Shown here: positions 1-7,988 of the stretch, piece after piece | How positions within the stretch are numbered: the first letter of the stretch is position 1 | Layout: the number at the start of each line of letters is the position of its first letter | Assembly: GCA_026390345.1 (NCBI GenBank) | Contig: JAPLGD010000063.1 | Location: 1-58,469, forward strand | DNA: 58,469 nucleotides | Source of the DNA: Candidatus Bipolaricaulota bacterium | GTDB taxonomy: Bacteria; Bipolaricaulota; Bipolaricaulia; UBA7950; UBA9294 | Direction of reading: 5' to 3' | The notes under the pieces: generated by a model | Database searches by the model: none | The model's input: only the letters and a program-made list of their open reading frames with translations | What the model was told of the DNA's origin: nothing | Position numbers and translations under genes: made by a program

Positions 1-140
1 GCGGCGGCCCGTGGAGCGACAGCGTCCGATACGCCGTACTTGCCTCGGAGTGGCCAACCTCCCAGGCGTCACCCACTGCACCGGCGAGAGAACACCGGGC
101 GTGATCGCAGGCCCTGATCGCCGTCGCCCTTGTCGACAAC

Positions 141-163
141 GTCAAGAAGCAAGACGCGACCCC
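141..163 (+). repeat. CAAGAC-GACCC dispersed repeat, copy 1
   Basis: The motif GTCAAGAAGCAAGACGCGAC followed by CCC sits just past the end of the hicA remnant. Very similar words occur near 681, 2401, 2571 and 2636. Motifs of this kind often flank REP-associated tyrosine transposases in other genomes, but no transposase lies in this window. The rest of 1-197 contains no ORF I can support. Confidence 0.6.
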
Positions 164-197
164 TTCACCGGGTGTGTGTCCCCGATCGCGCGCACGC

Positions 198-338
198 TCA
201 TCCCGAGCGGGCGCAGACCACCACACCTGCGCGACACAAGACTCGATGGGAGCCGTGCAGCTCGCGCTTGATCGACCAGCCTTTGCGGACGAGCGCCGCG
301 AGAACCCGACGAGCCTTCGTTGCCGGCCACTCGCTCAT
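198..338 (-). pseudogene. HicA-like toxin, C-terminally truncated
   Basis: This 46-codon ORF starts with an ATG that overlaps the hicB stop as ATGA. Its first 34 residues look like a HicA mRNA interferase: MSEWPATKARRVLAAL, then KGW and GSHRVL, which contains the Gly-Ser-His of the HicA double-stranded RNA-binding-like fold with its catalytic His. The frame then ends at VVVCARSG instead of giving the usual second half (family length about 60-80 residues). The lost part coincides with a dispersed repeat at 141-163, which suggests an insertion or deletion there. It is not in the supplied ORF track. A functional toxin is unlikely. Confidence 0.6.
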
Positions 339-535
339 CTCTGGACGGCAAACAACTCTTCTAGGTCCGGAACAGACTCCCCGTTGTCAAGCCGGTCGGC
401 GATCACACGCAAAGCCAAAGCCTGTGCCTTGGAGATAGCCGCCACTCGAGTCTGCCCGTACACCAGCACTCCGGGGAGGTCCGGAACCTCGGCAATCCAG
501 TGACCATCCTCTTCCTGCTCGATGTCGATTCGCAT
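335..535 (-). CDS. hicB: HicB-family antitoxin
   Basis: A 66-residue protein, MRIDIEQEEDGHWIAEVPDLPG and onward, showing the HicB partial RNase H-like fold: an N-terminal beta strand, the DGHW-AEVPDLPG signature, then an AxSKAQALALRVIADRL helix. HicB proteins neutralise HicA mRNA interferases and may repress their own promoter. The ATG at 535 was chosen because homology begins there; the ORF track extends to 865 only because the upstream frame is open. The following hicA-like frame overlaps it by 4 nt but is truncated, so the antitoxin may be orphaned. The hicB-before-hicA order is the reverse of the commonest arrangement. Confidence 0.8.
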   Translation of the reverse strand: MRIDIEQEEDGHWIAEVPDLPGVLVYGQTRVAAISKAQALALRVIADRLDNGESVPDLEELFAVQR

Positions 536-571
536 GCTGCCGACCTCCGCCTGCACTCTAGCAGCACCAGA

Positions 572-664
572 GCATGAATGGCAAGGCACTGCGCGTCCGT
601 CGTTCCCGGAAGGGAACAACCCCTGTCTCTCGATGAGCTTCGCGACTTCGTGGGGTGACGCGCC
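572..664 (-). pseudogene. Possible second HicA remnant upstream of hicB
   Basis: In the open frame upstream of hicB the translation contains GASPHEVAKLIERQG and, after a short gap, GRAVPCHS. These resemble the start (PREVxKLIExxG) and the histidine-containing middle (xxVPxHS) of YcfA/HicA toxins, with the GSH segment missing. That would be the usual hicA-hicB order. The match is short and the intervening sequence does not fit, so this is a tentative decayed toxin. Confidence 0.3.
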
Positions 665-680
665 GCGCAAGTGCAGGAAC

Positions 681-702
681 GTCAAGAGACAAGACGCGCC
701 TC
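681..702 (+). repeat. CAAGAC-type dispersed repeat, copy 2 (diverged)
   Basis: GTCAAGAGACAAGACGCGCC matches the copy at 141-163 with a few changes. It lies just upstream of the possible hicA remnant and downstream of phzF, so copies of the repeat flank the HicB/HicA remnant on both sides. Confidence 0.5.
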
Positions 703-714
703 CTCCGCCCAGAC

Positions 715-1611
715 TCACGCCAAGATGTACTCGCCCTCGATGCGAACCGTCGCCGCACCACCGAATAGGATCGTCGGATTCGAAGCACCGCGGGTTGCCA
801 GGCGCACGCAGTTTGGATACTCCCTGCTCGTTCCCTGCTCGATCACCAAGGGCCGACCATCCCATAGCCCCTCGCCCCGCCAGTAGTGCCCCAGCGCCGC
901 ATTGCCGGATCCTGTCGCCGGATCTTCGAGGTAACCGAAGGTCGGCGCAAAGATTCGGGTGTGGAATGCGTGGGCCGGATCGCCGACCTCAGAAGTGAAC
1001 AGCGCAACGATGTCCGCACCGTGGGCCAAGCACGCCTTCTTGAGTTCCTGAAGGTCTGGGGTTACTCCAAGGCAGGCTTCGTACCCGGTCACCGGAACGA
1101 TCAGGGTGTTCAGTCCGGCGTTGACAAGGGCCAGAGGGTATCGGGGATCGATGGTGTCAGGAGAGGTTCGTAGGGCGACCGCAAGCTCTGCGCCCCGAAA
1201 CGCACTCGTTCGGCGAACCGGGGTCGGCGCCTCGATGTAGACCGCATCCTCAGACGCGAGGCGGTTCTCAACTGACAGCGGCCCCATCTTGGTTACGATG
1301 CGAAGCCCCGCTGCCGCCTGAAGCTTGGGGTCACTCTGGATGAGGTCGTAGGTCGCGGCGATGGTCGCGTGGCCGCAGAAGTCGACTTCACGCTCTGCGG
1401 AGTAGTAGGTCAGACGATAATCAATGCCTTCCTTCTGTACCGGCTGAACATAGGCAACCTCGGTAACGAAACCAGCTAGTTCCCGCGCCAGCCGCAGCAT
1501 CTGGCTCTCTTCCAGCTTGTCATCTCGTTCCAGGTAGACCGCACCAGCCGGGTTGCCCCGGGCCCTGCCCTGTGCAAAGGCATCGATCTTCTTGAACCGT
1601 AGACGTCTCAT
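715..1611 (-). CDS. PhzF-family isomerase/epimerase-like protein
   Basis: A 298-residue protein of the PhzF / diaminopimelate epimerase-like fold. It starts MRRLRFKKIDAFA and shows the typical early GNPAGAV (substrate-side loop), E-x-AYV, CGHATIAA in the middle and DPATGSGNAALGHYW near the end. PhzF enzymes isomerise dihydro-hydroxyanthranilate in phenazine synthesis, but most family members have unknown substrates. No phenazine genes are nearby, so the reaction cannot be given. The ATG at 1611 has AGGAGA eight bases upstream; the ORF track start at 1821 is an overextension. Length is normal for the family. Confidence 0.85.
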   Translation of the reverse strand: MRRLRFKKIDAFAQGRARGNPAGAVYLERDDKLEESQMLRLARELAGFVTEVAYVQPVQKEGIDYRLTYYSAEREVDFCGHATIAATYDLIQSDPKLQAAAGLRIVTKMGPLSVENRLASEDAVYIEAPTPVRRTSAFRGAELAVALRTSPDTIDPRYPLALVNAGLNTLIVPVTGYEACLGVTPDLQELKKACLAHGADIVALFTSEVGDPAHAFHTRIFAPTFGYLEDPATGSGNAALGHYWRGEGLWDGRPLVIEQGTSREYPNCVRLATRGASNPTILFGGAATVRIEGEYILA

Positions 1612-1648
1612 CCAAGCTCTCCTAACAACGACTGAAGTGCTAAACGTC

Positions 1649-2215
1649 CTACCCCATTCTGCCTGTGCGTGACTTCGTCCGTCCAATGTTTGGAGTCTCG
1701 GGCGCTGCGCGGCTTGACCGCGCAGCGTCCGGCGAAATGATGGGTTGGGCCGGGACCGCGCGCTGCCACCGAACGGCCCCAATAGACACGAACTTTGATA
1801 TGCCCAGAGCACCGCGCTCATTGCGGGACTTCGACCCCGGCTTGGACAGTGCGGCGACTACTGCCTCACGCGGCGCCTCGTAGATGACTTTGGCCTCGAG
1901 ATTTTCGTCCAGCAGGACAAGCAAGACAGCGTCGAATTCCTTCTTGATGTCGATGGAGCCCATGCGCTGGCCGGGGCTGGCACCTTCGAGCACGCACCGC
2001 CCTTTGATCTGGAGCCGGACGACTTGACCATCACGAACCTCCGTGGCGTCGTAGCCGGCTTGTCTCGCGGGGGCAAGTTCAACCCCGAGAATGCGAGCTG
2101 CTTCGTATTCGGCAACCTCTCCGGTAATGCCCAATGGCTTTCCCGTGAGGGCGCGATAGCGCTGAGCGAGTTTCTTCACCTCAGCCAAGATTGCGAGTAC
2201 CGGTTCAGTGGTCAT
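1649..2215 (-). CDS. Small nuclease-like hypothetical protein (DUF6998-like)
   Basis: A 188-residue protein. Residues about 15-150 match a family I know from restriction-type neighbourhoods (believed to be DUF6998; not checked): GITGEVAEYEAARILG, AGYDAT, LQIKGR, FDAVLLVLLDE and SKPGSKSRNERGAL. The spacing of Asp in AGYDAT and Gln-x-Lys in LQIKG is compatible with a PD-(D/E)XK-type core with Gln in place of Glu, as in Mrr-like nucleases; this is inference. The last 40 residues are Arg/Pro/Ser rich and fall outside the recognisable domain. The ATG at 2215 is preferred to the TTG at 2227 because it matches where the domain begins. It lies downstream of a repeat-rich gap. Confidence 0.6.
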   Translation of the reverse strand: MTTEPVLAILAEVKKLAQRYRALTGKPLGITGEVAEYEAARILGVELAPARQAGYDATEVRDGQVVRLQIKGRCVLEGASPGQRMGSIDIKKEFDAVLLVLLDENLEAKVIYEAPREAVVAALSKPGSKSRNERGALGISKFVSIGAVRWQRAVPAQPIISPDAARSSRAAPETPNIGRTKSRTGRMG

Positions 2216-2400
2216 TGAGAGGCCCAACCATGACTAGCGTGCAACCCCCGCACGCCACCATCATAGGCACTCCTTTGGAGACTGTCCCCTTGGCGGAGGT
2301 TGTTCCCTTGGCATCACTCGTCCCGCCTCCTGTGCTCCCACCAGGTTGCAGCAGACATGCAGGCCTATTGCGGGGACATGTCAGCCAAGCACGCCGAGAC

Positions 2401-2425
2401 GTCAAGAAGCAAGACGAGACCCCCC
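2401..2425 (+). repeat. CAAGAC-GACCC dispersed repeat, copy 3
   Basis: GTCAAGAAGCAAGACGAGAC followed by CCCC is almost identical to the copy at 141-163, about 2.25 kb away in the same orientation. Together with the tandem units at 2537-2661 it fills the 477-base gene-free stretch 2216-2692, where I see no convincing gene. Confidence 0.6.
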
Positions 2426-2536
2426 GCCCACGGTCGCTCCGGAACCACACTGTCTCGGGATGTCGTCTCGATGCCGTCTCAGGAGTTGTCGCGTCGACGC
2501 CCTCTGGCGCGGAATACCCTCGGTCACGGCGCGACG

Positions 2537-2661
2537 GCATCTGGTCAGGAACCTCAACGTGGATGCGGCAATGCAAGACGAGACCCTCACGCCCGGCGCT
2601 GCATCTGGCCAGGAACCTCAACGTGGATGCGGCAGTGCAAGACCAGACCCTCGCGCCCTGC
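2537..2661 (+). repeat. Two tandem ~60-bp units carrying the CAAGAC-GACCC core
   Basis: Two direct copies start at 2537 and 2601, both reading GCATCTGG-CAGGAACCTCAACG and TGGATGCGGCA-TGCAAGAC-AGACCCTC-CGCCC. They differ at only a few positions over about 58 bases. The TGCAAGAC-AGACCCT part is the same core as the dispersed copies at 141, 681 and 2401. This looks like a small non-autonomous repeat family. Confidence 0.75.
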
Positions 2662-2692
2662 TTGACGCCTCTGGTTACTATAGGATCATACC

Positions 2693-3370
2693 ATGGCAAA
2701 GTGGACGATCGAGTCAGCACGCACATGGACGCACGTGGTCGCTGCCCTCGCCAGTGGATTGTCAATCTGGGCGATTGTGCTCGCGTTGGTGCCAAGGTTC
2801 ACGGATCCCGCAGTGAGTCTGACAACGAGTGTCTCACTTGCTTCATCAGTAATCCTTCTTGGGGCTGCCGTGTATGGGATCGGGACATGGCGGGAGCAGG
2901 AACGGCATCGAGCGAGGCACGATATCGCGCTACGAGCAATCGAAGCGACGCTTGAGGCATTGGAAAGACTCGACTACGCAAGGAATGTTCTGACCGATCA
3001 GAGAGAGGCATTCCGAGGTGCAATGGCAAGAGAAGAGCCATGGGAGCCAGAGGACAGGCTGCGACTCATTCAGGATGTTCGCGAGGTCGACGTTGCTCTG
3101 AAGCACTTGAGGACTCTGAGCCATCTCGTTCGCCTGCATCTCGGCGAGAAAGCCAGCATGGCCATGGAAGAACTGGTGGGCCTAACCAGGGAGTTTACAC
3201 GCACGTCGAACCTGCACTTCAATGGAGTCGGTCGCCAGCTTTCCGGGGACGAGTTCAAGCGCACGTACAATGTTCTGTACGGCTACGACGAGAAGAACCC
3301 CTTCACCAAAGAGCTGTTGGCCGCGCGGGACGGCCTCTTCAAGGCACTGGAGCCATTCCTCCTCAGCTAG
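2693..3370 (+). CDS. Two-helix membrane protein of unknown function
   Basis: A 225-residue protein I do not recognise. Two N-terminal hydrophobic stretches (about residues 13-35 and 44-64: HVVAALASGLSIWAIVLALV and SLASSVILLGAAVYGIG) form a helical hairpin, followed by a mostly helical charged cytoplasmic part. No enzymatic motif is visible. The architecture resembles small membrane proteins found in defence islands, and it lies tail to tail with the 584-residue nuclease-like protein (19-bp gap). It could equally be an unrelated hypothetical. No clear Shine-Dalgarno precedes the ATG. Confidence 0.65.
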   Translation: MAKWTIESARTWTHVVAALASGLSIWAIVLALVPRFTDPAVSLTTSVSLASSVILLGAAVYGIGTWREQERHRARHDIALRAIEATLEALERLDYARNVLTDQREAFRGAMAREEPWEPEDRLRLIQDVREVDVALKHLRTLSHLVRLHLGEKASMAMEELVGLTREFTRTSNLHFNGVGRQLSGDEFKRTYNVLYGYDEKNPFTKELLAARDGLFKALEPFLLS

Positions 3371-3389
3371 GAACAGCCATCGCGATAGG

Positions 3390-5144
3390 CTACTCCCTGG
3401 TGGGCTCCCGCCCAAACACGCGGCGGGAGCAATCTTCCAGGAAGCTGGTCGCAGTCTGCGCAAGCGACTGGTTGATTCTCAGTTCCCTCCTGAACTGCTC
3501 TGACGAAGTGACGAAGTCGTGGAGGCTTCCTCTTCGATTCGGGATCGCGGCGGAGAACGCTTCAAGAAGCTCCAGCAGATCTATGCCCGCCGAGCCTCCA
3601 AGATCCTCAAGGTCGTCGATAGTCACGACTGTGAGAGGCGCGAATCGCAGTCCGTCAGTTTGCCACTGCCAGGAACCGGCGACATGTTCGGCTCCAAGCT
3701 CCGCCACAAACAGGTCGGCAAGGAATTCGTTCACGAAAGGCTCTTGCAGGAGCCGGTCGTGCACCACAAGCACTGGATACACAAGTCTGTACGCTGCGCC
3801 AGTGTCCAGACCCTTCCATGCGCCAGATGCAAGCGCCCGAATGGCACGCGCCAATTGCCCGACTCCCACGGGGCGCTCGCCGTAGAGGTACTTCTCCTTG
3901 AGCACCCGTTGGAACTCACGTTCATCGCACTCAACGACGCACCTGTCAGGGATGAACACGGCTTTGGCTTCGACTAGGATGAGTCGGTCGACGTAGTCGA
4001 GACACGCATCGACCTCGAACACCTCCCCCTCGACATCCGGGCAAGGAACCTTGCAGTGGAGAACCTGGTGCAGCCCGGCACCGTCTGGAAACATCTCCGC
4101 CAGGATGTCCAGCGCATACTCTTCGAAAGAACTGCCGAAGGCGCCGAACACCTCGTTCTCATTTCTGACGGAGAGAAGCTGAAACAGCGGCCCAACCATG
4201 TAGCTGTCAGCCAACAGCAGCGCATCAGGAATGGCGCCTCTGCCATCGTCCATCGCAATGATTGGCTTCGTGCGGAACGGCTTGAGGCTGAACCCTGGAG
4301 CCTCCTCAAAGGAGCCTGGCAATTGGGCAGAGGGCCAAAGCTCACGTCGGAGAGACTCGCTGGTCGAGATTTGGTGCGCCTGATAGGCGGCATACACCGC
4401 CGCGTACTCGGTGTCCTGTCCGAGCGTGACTGCATCAGCCATGATCATCGTGTCCGCTAGCTGGAGATGCATGCTGATCAGCGCGCCTGCCGCGGACATG
4501 TACTCCAGCGGGGGTGCTCCCATGGCTTCTCGGAAGTCGTTCTCGAGACCCGGGTAGTACCTGGGCAGATACTCAAGGAAGAGCTTCCGGCCGCGGCCGA
4601 TGACCCTCCACGGATCGACGCCCGACAACCCCGCATCGAGCGCCGTGCGGAAGAACACGAGCGCGATGTCCTTCAAAGCTTCGATGTCGGCGTTGTCGTC
4701 CAGGACCTTGCGGATCTTCGTCTCCGAAGCCCATGAGCAGATCAATGCCGCCTTGGTGAAGAGATCCTTCTCGGCCTGCGTCCATTCGCCTCTAAGTCTT
4801 GGGGTGTCGGGATCGCACAGAAGCAGTGCCCAGCGCACAAGTTCGAGCAGGCCCCTTCGGGTAAGGAATGCCGTCTTCTCGGGGCAGTCCGCATCGCGTC
4901 GCCGCGCGACTTCGTTGAGCCTGGCACCTGTCTCGGCAGTGAGGAATGTGTTGGCAAGACACCGCTGCCGATCGAGCCTGCTCTGCGTTCTAGGTCCGGT
5001 CAACACCTGGTTCGCACGCGCACACATGACGAGAACGAGATCCAGAGGCAGTGGCGAGAGACACTTCCGAAGTGTTTCGAGAGAGCACTGCTCCTCCGGG
5101 AAGATGTCTGTGAGTTCCACGTAGGAACCGACCTCAGCCGCCAA
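3390..5144 (-). CDS. PD-(D/E)XK-like protein, fifth cistron of the type I RM operon
   Basis: A 584-residue protein I cannot assign to a named family. The N-terminal 300 residues are helical and featureless to me. Around residues 340-400 there is a nuclease-like core: SFEEYALDILAEMF (Glu341/342), then FEVDACLDY (Asp379), then ILVEAKA (Glu392-Ala-Lys394). That is the E...D...ExK pattern of PD-(D/E)XK enzymes. It follows hsdS by 32 bp on the same strand and probably belongs to that operon. The TTG start at 5144 has AGAGG about eight bases upstream; a GTG eight codons in is the alternative. The nuclease assignment is inference from the motif only. Confidence 0.6.
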   Translation of the reverse strand: MAAEVGSYVELTDIFPEEQCSLETLRKCLSPLPLDLVLVMCARANQVLTGPRTQSRLDRQRCLANTFLTAETGARLNEVARRRDADCPEKTAFLTRRGLLELVRWALLLCDPDTPRLRGEWTQAEKDLFTKAALICSWASETKIRKVLDDNADIEALKDIALVFFRTALDAGLSGVDPWRVIGRGRKLFLEYLPRYYPGLENDFREAMGAPPLEYMSAAGALISMHLQLADTMIMADAVTLGQDTEYAAVYAAYQAHQISTSESLRRELWPSAQLPGSFEEAPGFSLKPFRTKPIIAMDDGRGAIPDALLLADSYMVGPLFQLLSVRNENEVFGAFGSSFEEYALDILAEMFPDGAGLHQVLHCKVPCPDVEGEVFEVDACLDYVDRLILVEAKAVFIPDRCVVECDEREFQRVLKEKYLYGERPVGVGQLARAIRALASGAWKGLDTGAAYRLVYPVLVVHDRLLQEPFVNEFLADLFVAELGAEHVAGSWQWQTDGLRFAPLTVVTIDDLEDLGGSAGIDLLELLEAFSAAIPNRRGSLHDFVTSSEQFRRELRINQSLAQTATSFLEDCSRRVFGREPTRE

Positions 5145-5176
5145 TGGGGTTCGCCTCTCCCGACCGTCTGAACATG

Positions 5177-6409
5177 CTAGAGTCGCCCTCCGAAGGCACG
5201 TTGTGTGAGAGAGACAAGTAGGGCGTTCTCACCCTCCCGCGCAGTTCCATGTCTTTGACGCAGTTTGCCGATCGTCTCCACCATTCGTGTGAATCGCTCC
5301 TGCTCGCTCACCGGCGGAAGGATCAGCCGCAGGCGCCTCAAGCCCGTTGAGCTGACGTTGTAGTTCCCGGCCGTTGTCCGCGTCTCGCGAACAAGCCTGC
5401 TTCTGTATGTGGGAAAGGAGACCTGCTCACGGACGAAGACCGGCAGCGCTTCTGCATCCTGCCTGAGGCGAGCGCGTATGAGGTATGACGCAAACGCAGT
5501 TGGTTCGTTGCCGCCTTCAAACGCGGCGCAGCGGCCAATGTACTCAGGATTACCGTTCGTCCTTACGAACAGCAGATCCCCGTTCTCCAGCCGAAGCTTA
5601 TCGTGCTCACGGACGTCGAGCACGCAGTACTTGGCGTCATCTGAGGCGGTGATCTCGCCGCCGAGCACATTCGGAATCCGGAGGACCAAGGACGCTCCAA
5701 ACCCACGCTCGGCAACACACTTCTTCGATGTCCCGTAGCTGATGTCGGCCAGCAGCTTGCCGAACTCAACCACCGGCCATCCCTTCGGGTTCGTGACGGG
5801 GTCACCGAACATGTCGCGAAAGGCGGAGCGGAGGAACTGGTCGGCGAGGTCCAGAGTCTGCCGACGCTTGCGGCGAACGGCGTCGGCCTTGTCGAGAATG
5901 GCGGCGATTCGCCGCTGCTCCGGGAGGGAAGGAAGAGGGATCTCCGTCAGGCGGAGCTTGCCGATCGAGAGACTAGCCTGATTGACGCTTGGGTTGACGA
6001 ACCGCAGATACTGCGCCCGACACGCAGGCGACCGTAGGAACCGGAGGAGAAACGCAGGCTCGACAAGTTCCAAGGCCGGGCGGAGCGCAAGCAGATTCAT
6101 CCCGTGGATGAGCGGCGAGGGGAACCCCTTATAAAGCGCGCACTTTCCGATGTGCGGAAGGCTATTGATGTGACTGAACAAGATGTCCCCAGGGCGGAGA
6201 ACCCACTGGTCGAGAGTGCCACTGGCGACGCCTGCGTGGCCGACTCGGGTGGGGTCAATGTCCCCCGTCGATATCGTCTCAATCCGCGTTATCGGGATCC
6301 CTCCCGGAATCTCGCCCTGCTTGATTGAGAGGCCATTGCGGATCGACTCGCAGACGCTTCCGAGCTGGACCTTGGGCCACGTCAGCGCACGGCTACTGTC
6401 GCTCTTCAT
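5177..6409 (-). CDS. hsdS: Type I restriction-modification specificity subunit
   Basis: A 410-residue HsdS with two target-recognition domains: residues about 12-180 (WPKVQLGSVCESIRNG ... LPSLPEQRRIAAILDKADAVRRKRRQ) and about 210-400 (GWPVVEFGKLLADISYG ... LPPVSEQERF). The two LP-x-EQ-RI segments start the conserved helices that set the spacing between half-sites. HsdS decides which sequence HsdM methylates and HsdR cuts. Its ATG overlaps the end of hsdM by 17 nt, indicating translational coupling. Length is normal and the gene appears intact. The recognition sequence cannot be read from sequence alone. Confidence 0.93.
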   Translation of the reverse strand: MKSDSSRALTWPKVQLGSVCESIRNGLSIKQGEIPGGIPITRIETISTGDIDPTRVGHAGVASGTLDQWVLRPGDILFSHINSLPHIGKCALYKGFPSPLIHGMNLLALRPALELVEPAFLLRFLRSPACRAQYLRFVNPSVNQASLSIGKLRLTEIPLPSLPEQRRIAAILDKADAVRRKRRQTLDLADQFLRSAFRDMFGDPVTNPKGWPVVEFGKLLADISYGTSKKCVAERGFGASLVLRIPNVLGGEITASDDAKYCVLDVREHDKLRLENGDLLFVRTNGNPEYIGRCAAFEGGNEPTAFASYLIRARLRQDAEALPVFVREQVSFPTYRSRLVRETRTTAGNYNVSSTGLRRLRLILPPVSEQERFTRMVETIGKLRQRHGTAREGENALLVSLTQRAFGGRL

Positions 6410-7988
6410 CTAGCATCTTCTCCAGCTCGTCGAGATCCTTCCGGATGTCGTCTTCCAGCTCGCGGAGCCGCTGGAGGATGACCTTCGGCGGGTCGTACTC
6501 GACTTCCTCGTACTCCGTCTCCTTGTAGCGGTTGATCGAGAGGTCGTAGCCGTTCGCGACGATCTCCTCGACGGGGACGTAGAAGGCTTTGGCTCTGCGA
6601 TCGGCGAACTGCACCGGCGCGTCGCCCTGGCCATGGTTCCACTCCCGCCACTTCGCGACGATGTCGGAGATGTCGTTCGCCTCGATCTTGTCGCGCTTGT
6701 CGTCGAGTGAGTAGCCGTCGGCGTCCATGTCGTAGAACCAGACGCGCTCGGTCCTCCCACCCTTCACGAACACGATGACGGCCGTGCTGACGCCTGCGTA
6801 CGGCTTGAACACGCCCGACGGCATCGAGACGACGGCCTGCAGCTCGCACTCCTCGAGCAGCATCTTGCGCAGCGCCTTGTGTGCGTTGCTCGATCCGAAG
6901 AGGACGCCGTCCGGGACGATGACGCCGGCGCGGCCGCCGATGCGCAAGAGGTTCATCACGCGGTTGACGAACAGGAGTTCGGTCTTCGTTGTCTTGAGAC
7001 TCAATTCCTCGTGGATGTCGCCCTTGTCGATGCTGCCCTTGAATGGCGGATTGGTGAGAACGACCTGGTACTCGTCTTTCTCGTCGAAGCGCTTGGATAG
7101 CGTGTCGGCGTACTTGAGATTCGGGTGCTCGATGCCGTGCAGGAGCAGGTTCATCGCGCCGATGCGGACCATGGTCGTGTCGAAGTCGAAACCGTAGAGC
7201 GTCTCTTCGCGCAACAGACGCTGGTGCTCGTGGTTCGTCAAGAGGTCGCCGAGCAGGCCGCGTTCGAGGCCGTTCTCGTCAACCTCGCGGTGCTCGGGGC
7301 TCGTGAGCTGGGTGAGGATGTGCTGGTAGGCGCCGAGGAGGAATCCGCCGGTGCCGCAGGCGGGATCGCAGATGCGGTCGCCAAGCTTGGGATCGACGAG
7401 GGCGCAGATCATCTGAATGATGTGGCGCGGGGTGCGGAACTGGCCGTTCTTGCCGGCCGACGCGATCTCAGACAGCAGGTGCTCGTACAGATCGCCTTGC
7501 GTGTCCTGGAACGTCTGCCCCTCGCTCTGTTCGCGGGCAATCTCGGCGTAGATCTCGTCGATGATCCCGACGGCCTCGACGAGGAGCGACGCCTTGGGGA
7601 GGATGAACACGGCGTCCTGCATCGCCTCGGCGAACGGGTTCCCGTCGCCGCCGAGCGACTTGATGAACGGGAAGACGCGGTCGCGGACGTGGGCCAGCAT
7701 CTGCTCGCCCGGCAGGTGGCGGAAATGGCTCCAGCGGAGTTCGCTCTTCGGGATCTCGCGGTTGTCGAGCCCGGTGAAGGTGCCGTCGAACAGGGACGCG
7801 CGCTTCTGCCCGACGAACTGCGCCCGCTTCGCTTGCTCGAGATCGGTCGCGTCGAGCCGGCGCATGAACAGGAGATAGCTGATCTGCTCGATGGCCGTCA
7901 GCGGGTTGGCGATCCCGCCGGACCAGAAGCGGTCCCACAAGGCATCCACTCGAGATCGGATCGTTGGCGACAGCACGCTACCCACCAT
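6393..7988 (-). CDS. hsdM: Type I restriction-modification DNA methyltransferase subunit
   Basis: A 531-residue N6-adenine methyltransferase. It shows the HsdM N-terminal helical domain (NPLTAIEQISYLLFMRRLD), the SAM-binding motif DPACGTGG (residues 208-215) and the catalytic NPPF (313-316). It methylates host sites with HsdS and is the core of the HsdR2M2S complex. The ATG at 7988 was chosen over the tracked 8078 because homology begins at MVGSVLSPTIRSRVDALWDRF; it overlaps the 3' end of fic by 11 nt. Intact by inspection. Confidence 0.93.
   Translation of the reverse strand: MVGSVLSPTIRSRVDALWDRFWSGGIANPLTAIEQISYLLFMRRLDATDLEQAKRAQFVGQKRASLFDGTFTGLDNREIPKSELRWSHFRHLPGEQMLAHVRDRVFPFIKSLGGDGNPFAEAMQDAVFILPKASLLVEAVGIIDEIYAEIAREQSEGQTFQDTQGDLYEHLLSEIASAGKNGQFRTPRHIIQMICALVDPKLGDRICDPACGTGGFLLGAYQHILTQLTSPEHREVDENGLERGLLGDLLTNHEHQRLLREETLYGFDFDTTMVRIGAMNLLLHGIEHPNLKYADTLSKRFDEKDEYQVVLTNPPFKGSIDKGDIHEELSLKTTKTELLFVNRVMNLLRIGGRAGVIVPDGVLFGSSNAHKALRKMLLEECELQAVVSMPSGVFKPYAGVSTAVIVFVKGGRTERVWFYDMDADGYSLDDKRDKIEANDISDIVAKWREWNHGQGDAPVQFADRRAKAFYVPVEEIVANGYDLSINRYKETEYEEVEYDPPKVILQRLRELEDDIRKDLDELEKMLDEERQ

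Noticed and set aside
1-197. Short ORFs at the left edge
   Set aside because: No homology, no ribosome-binding sites, and overlap with a dispersed repeat and the hicA remnant.
2191-2955. 254-residue plus-strand ORF across the repeat region
   Set aside because: It consists of translated repeats and overlaps the better supported membrane protein in another frame.
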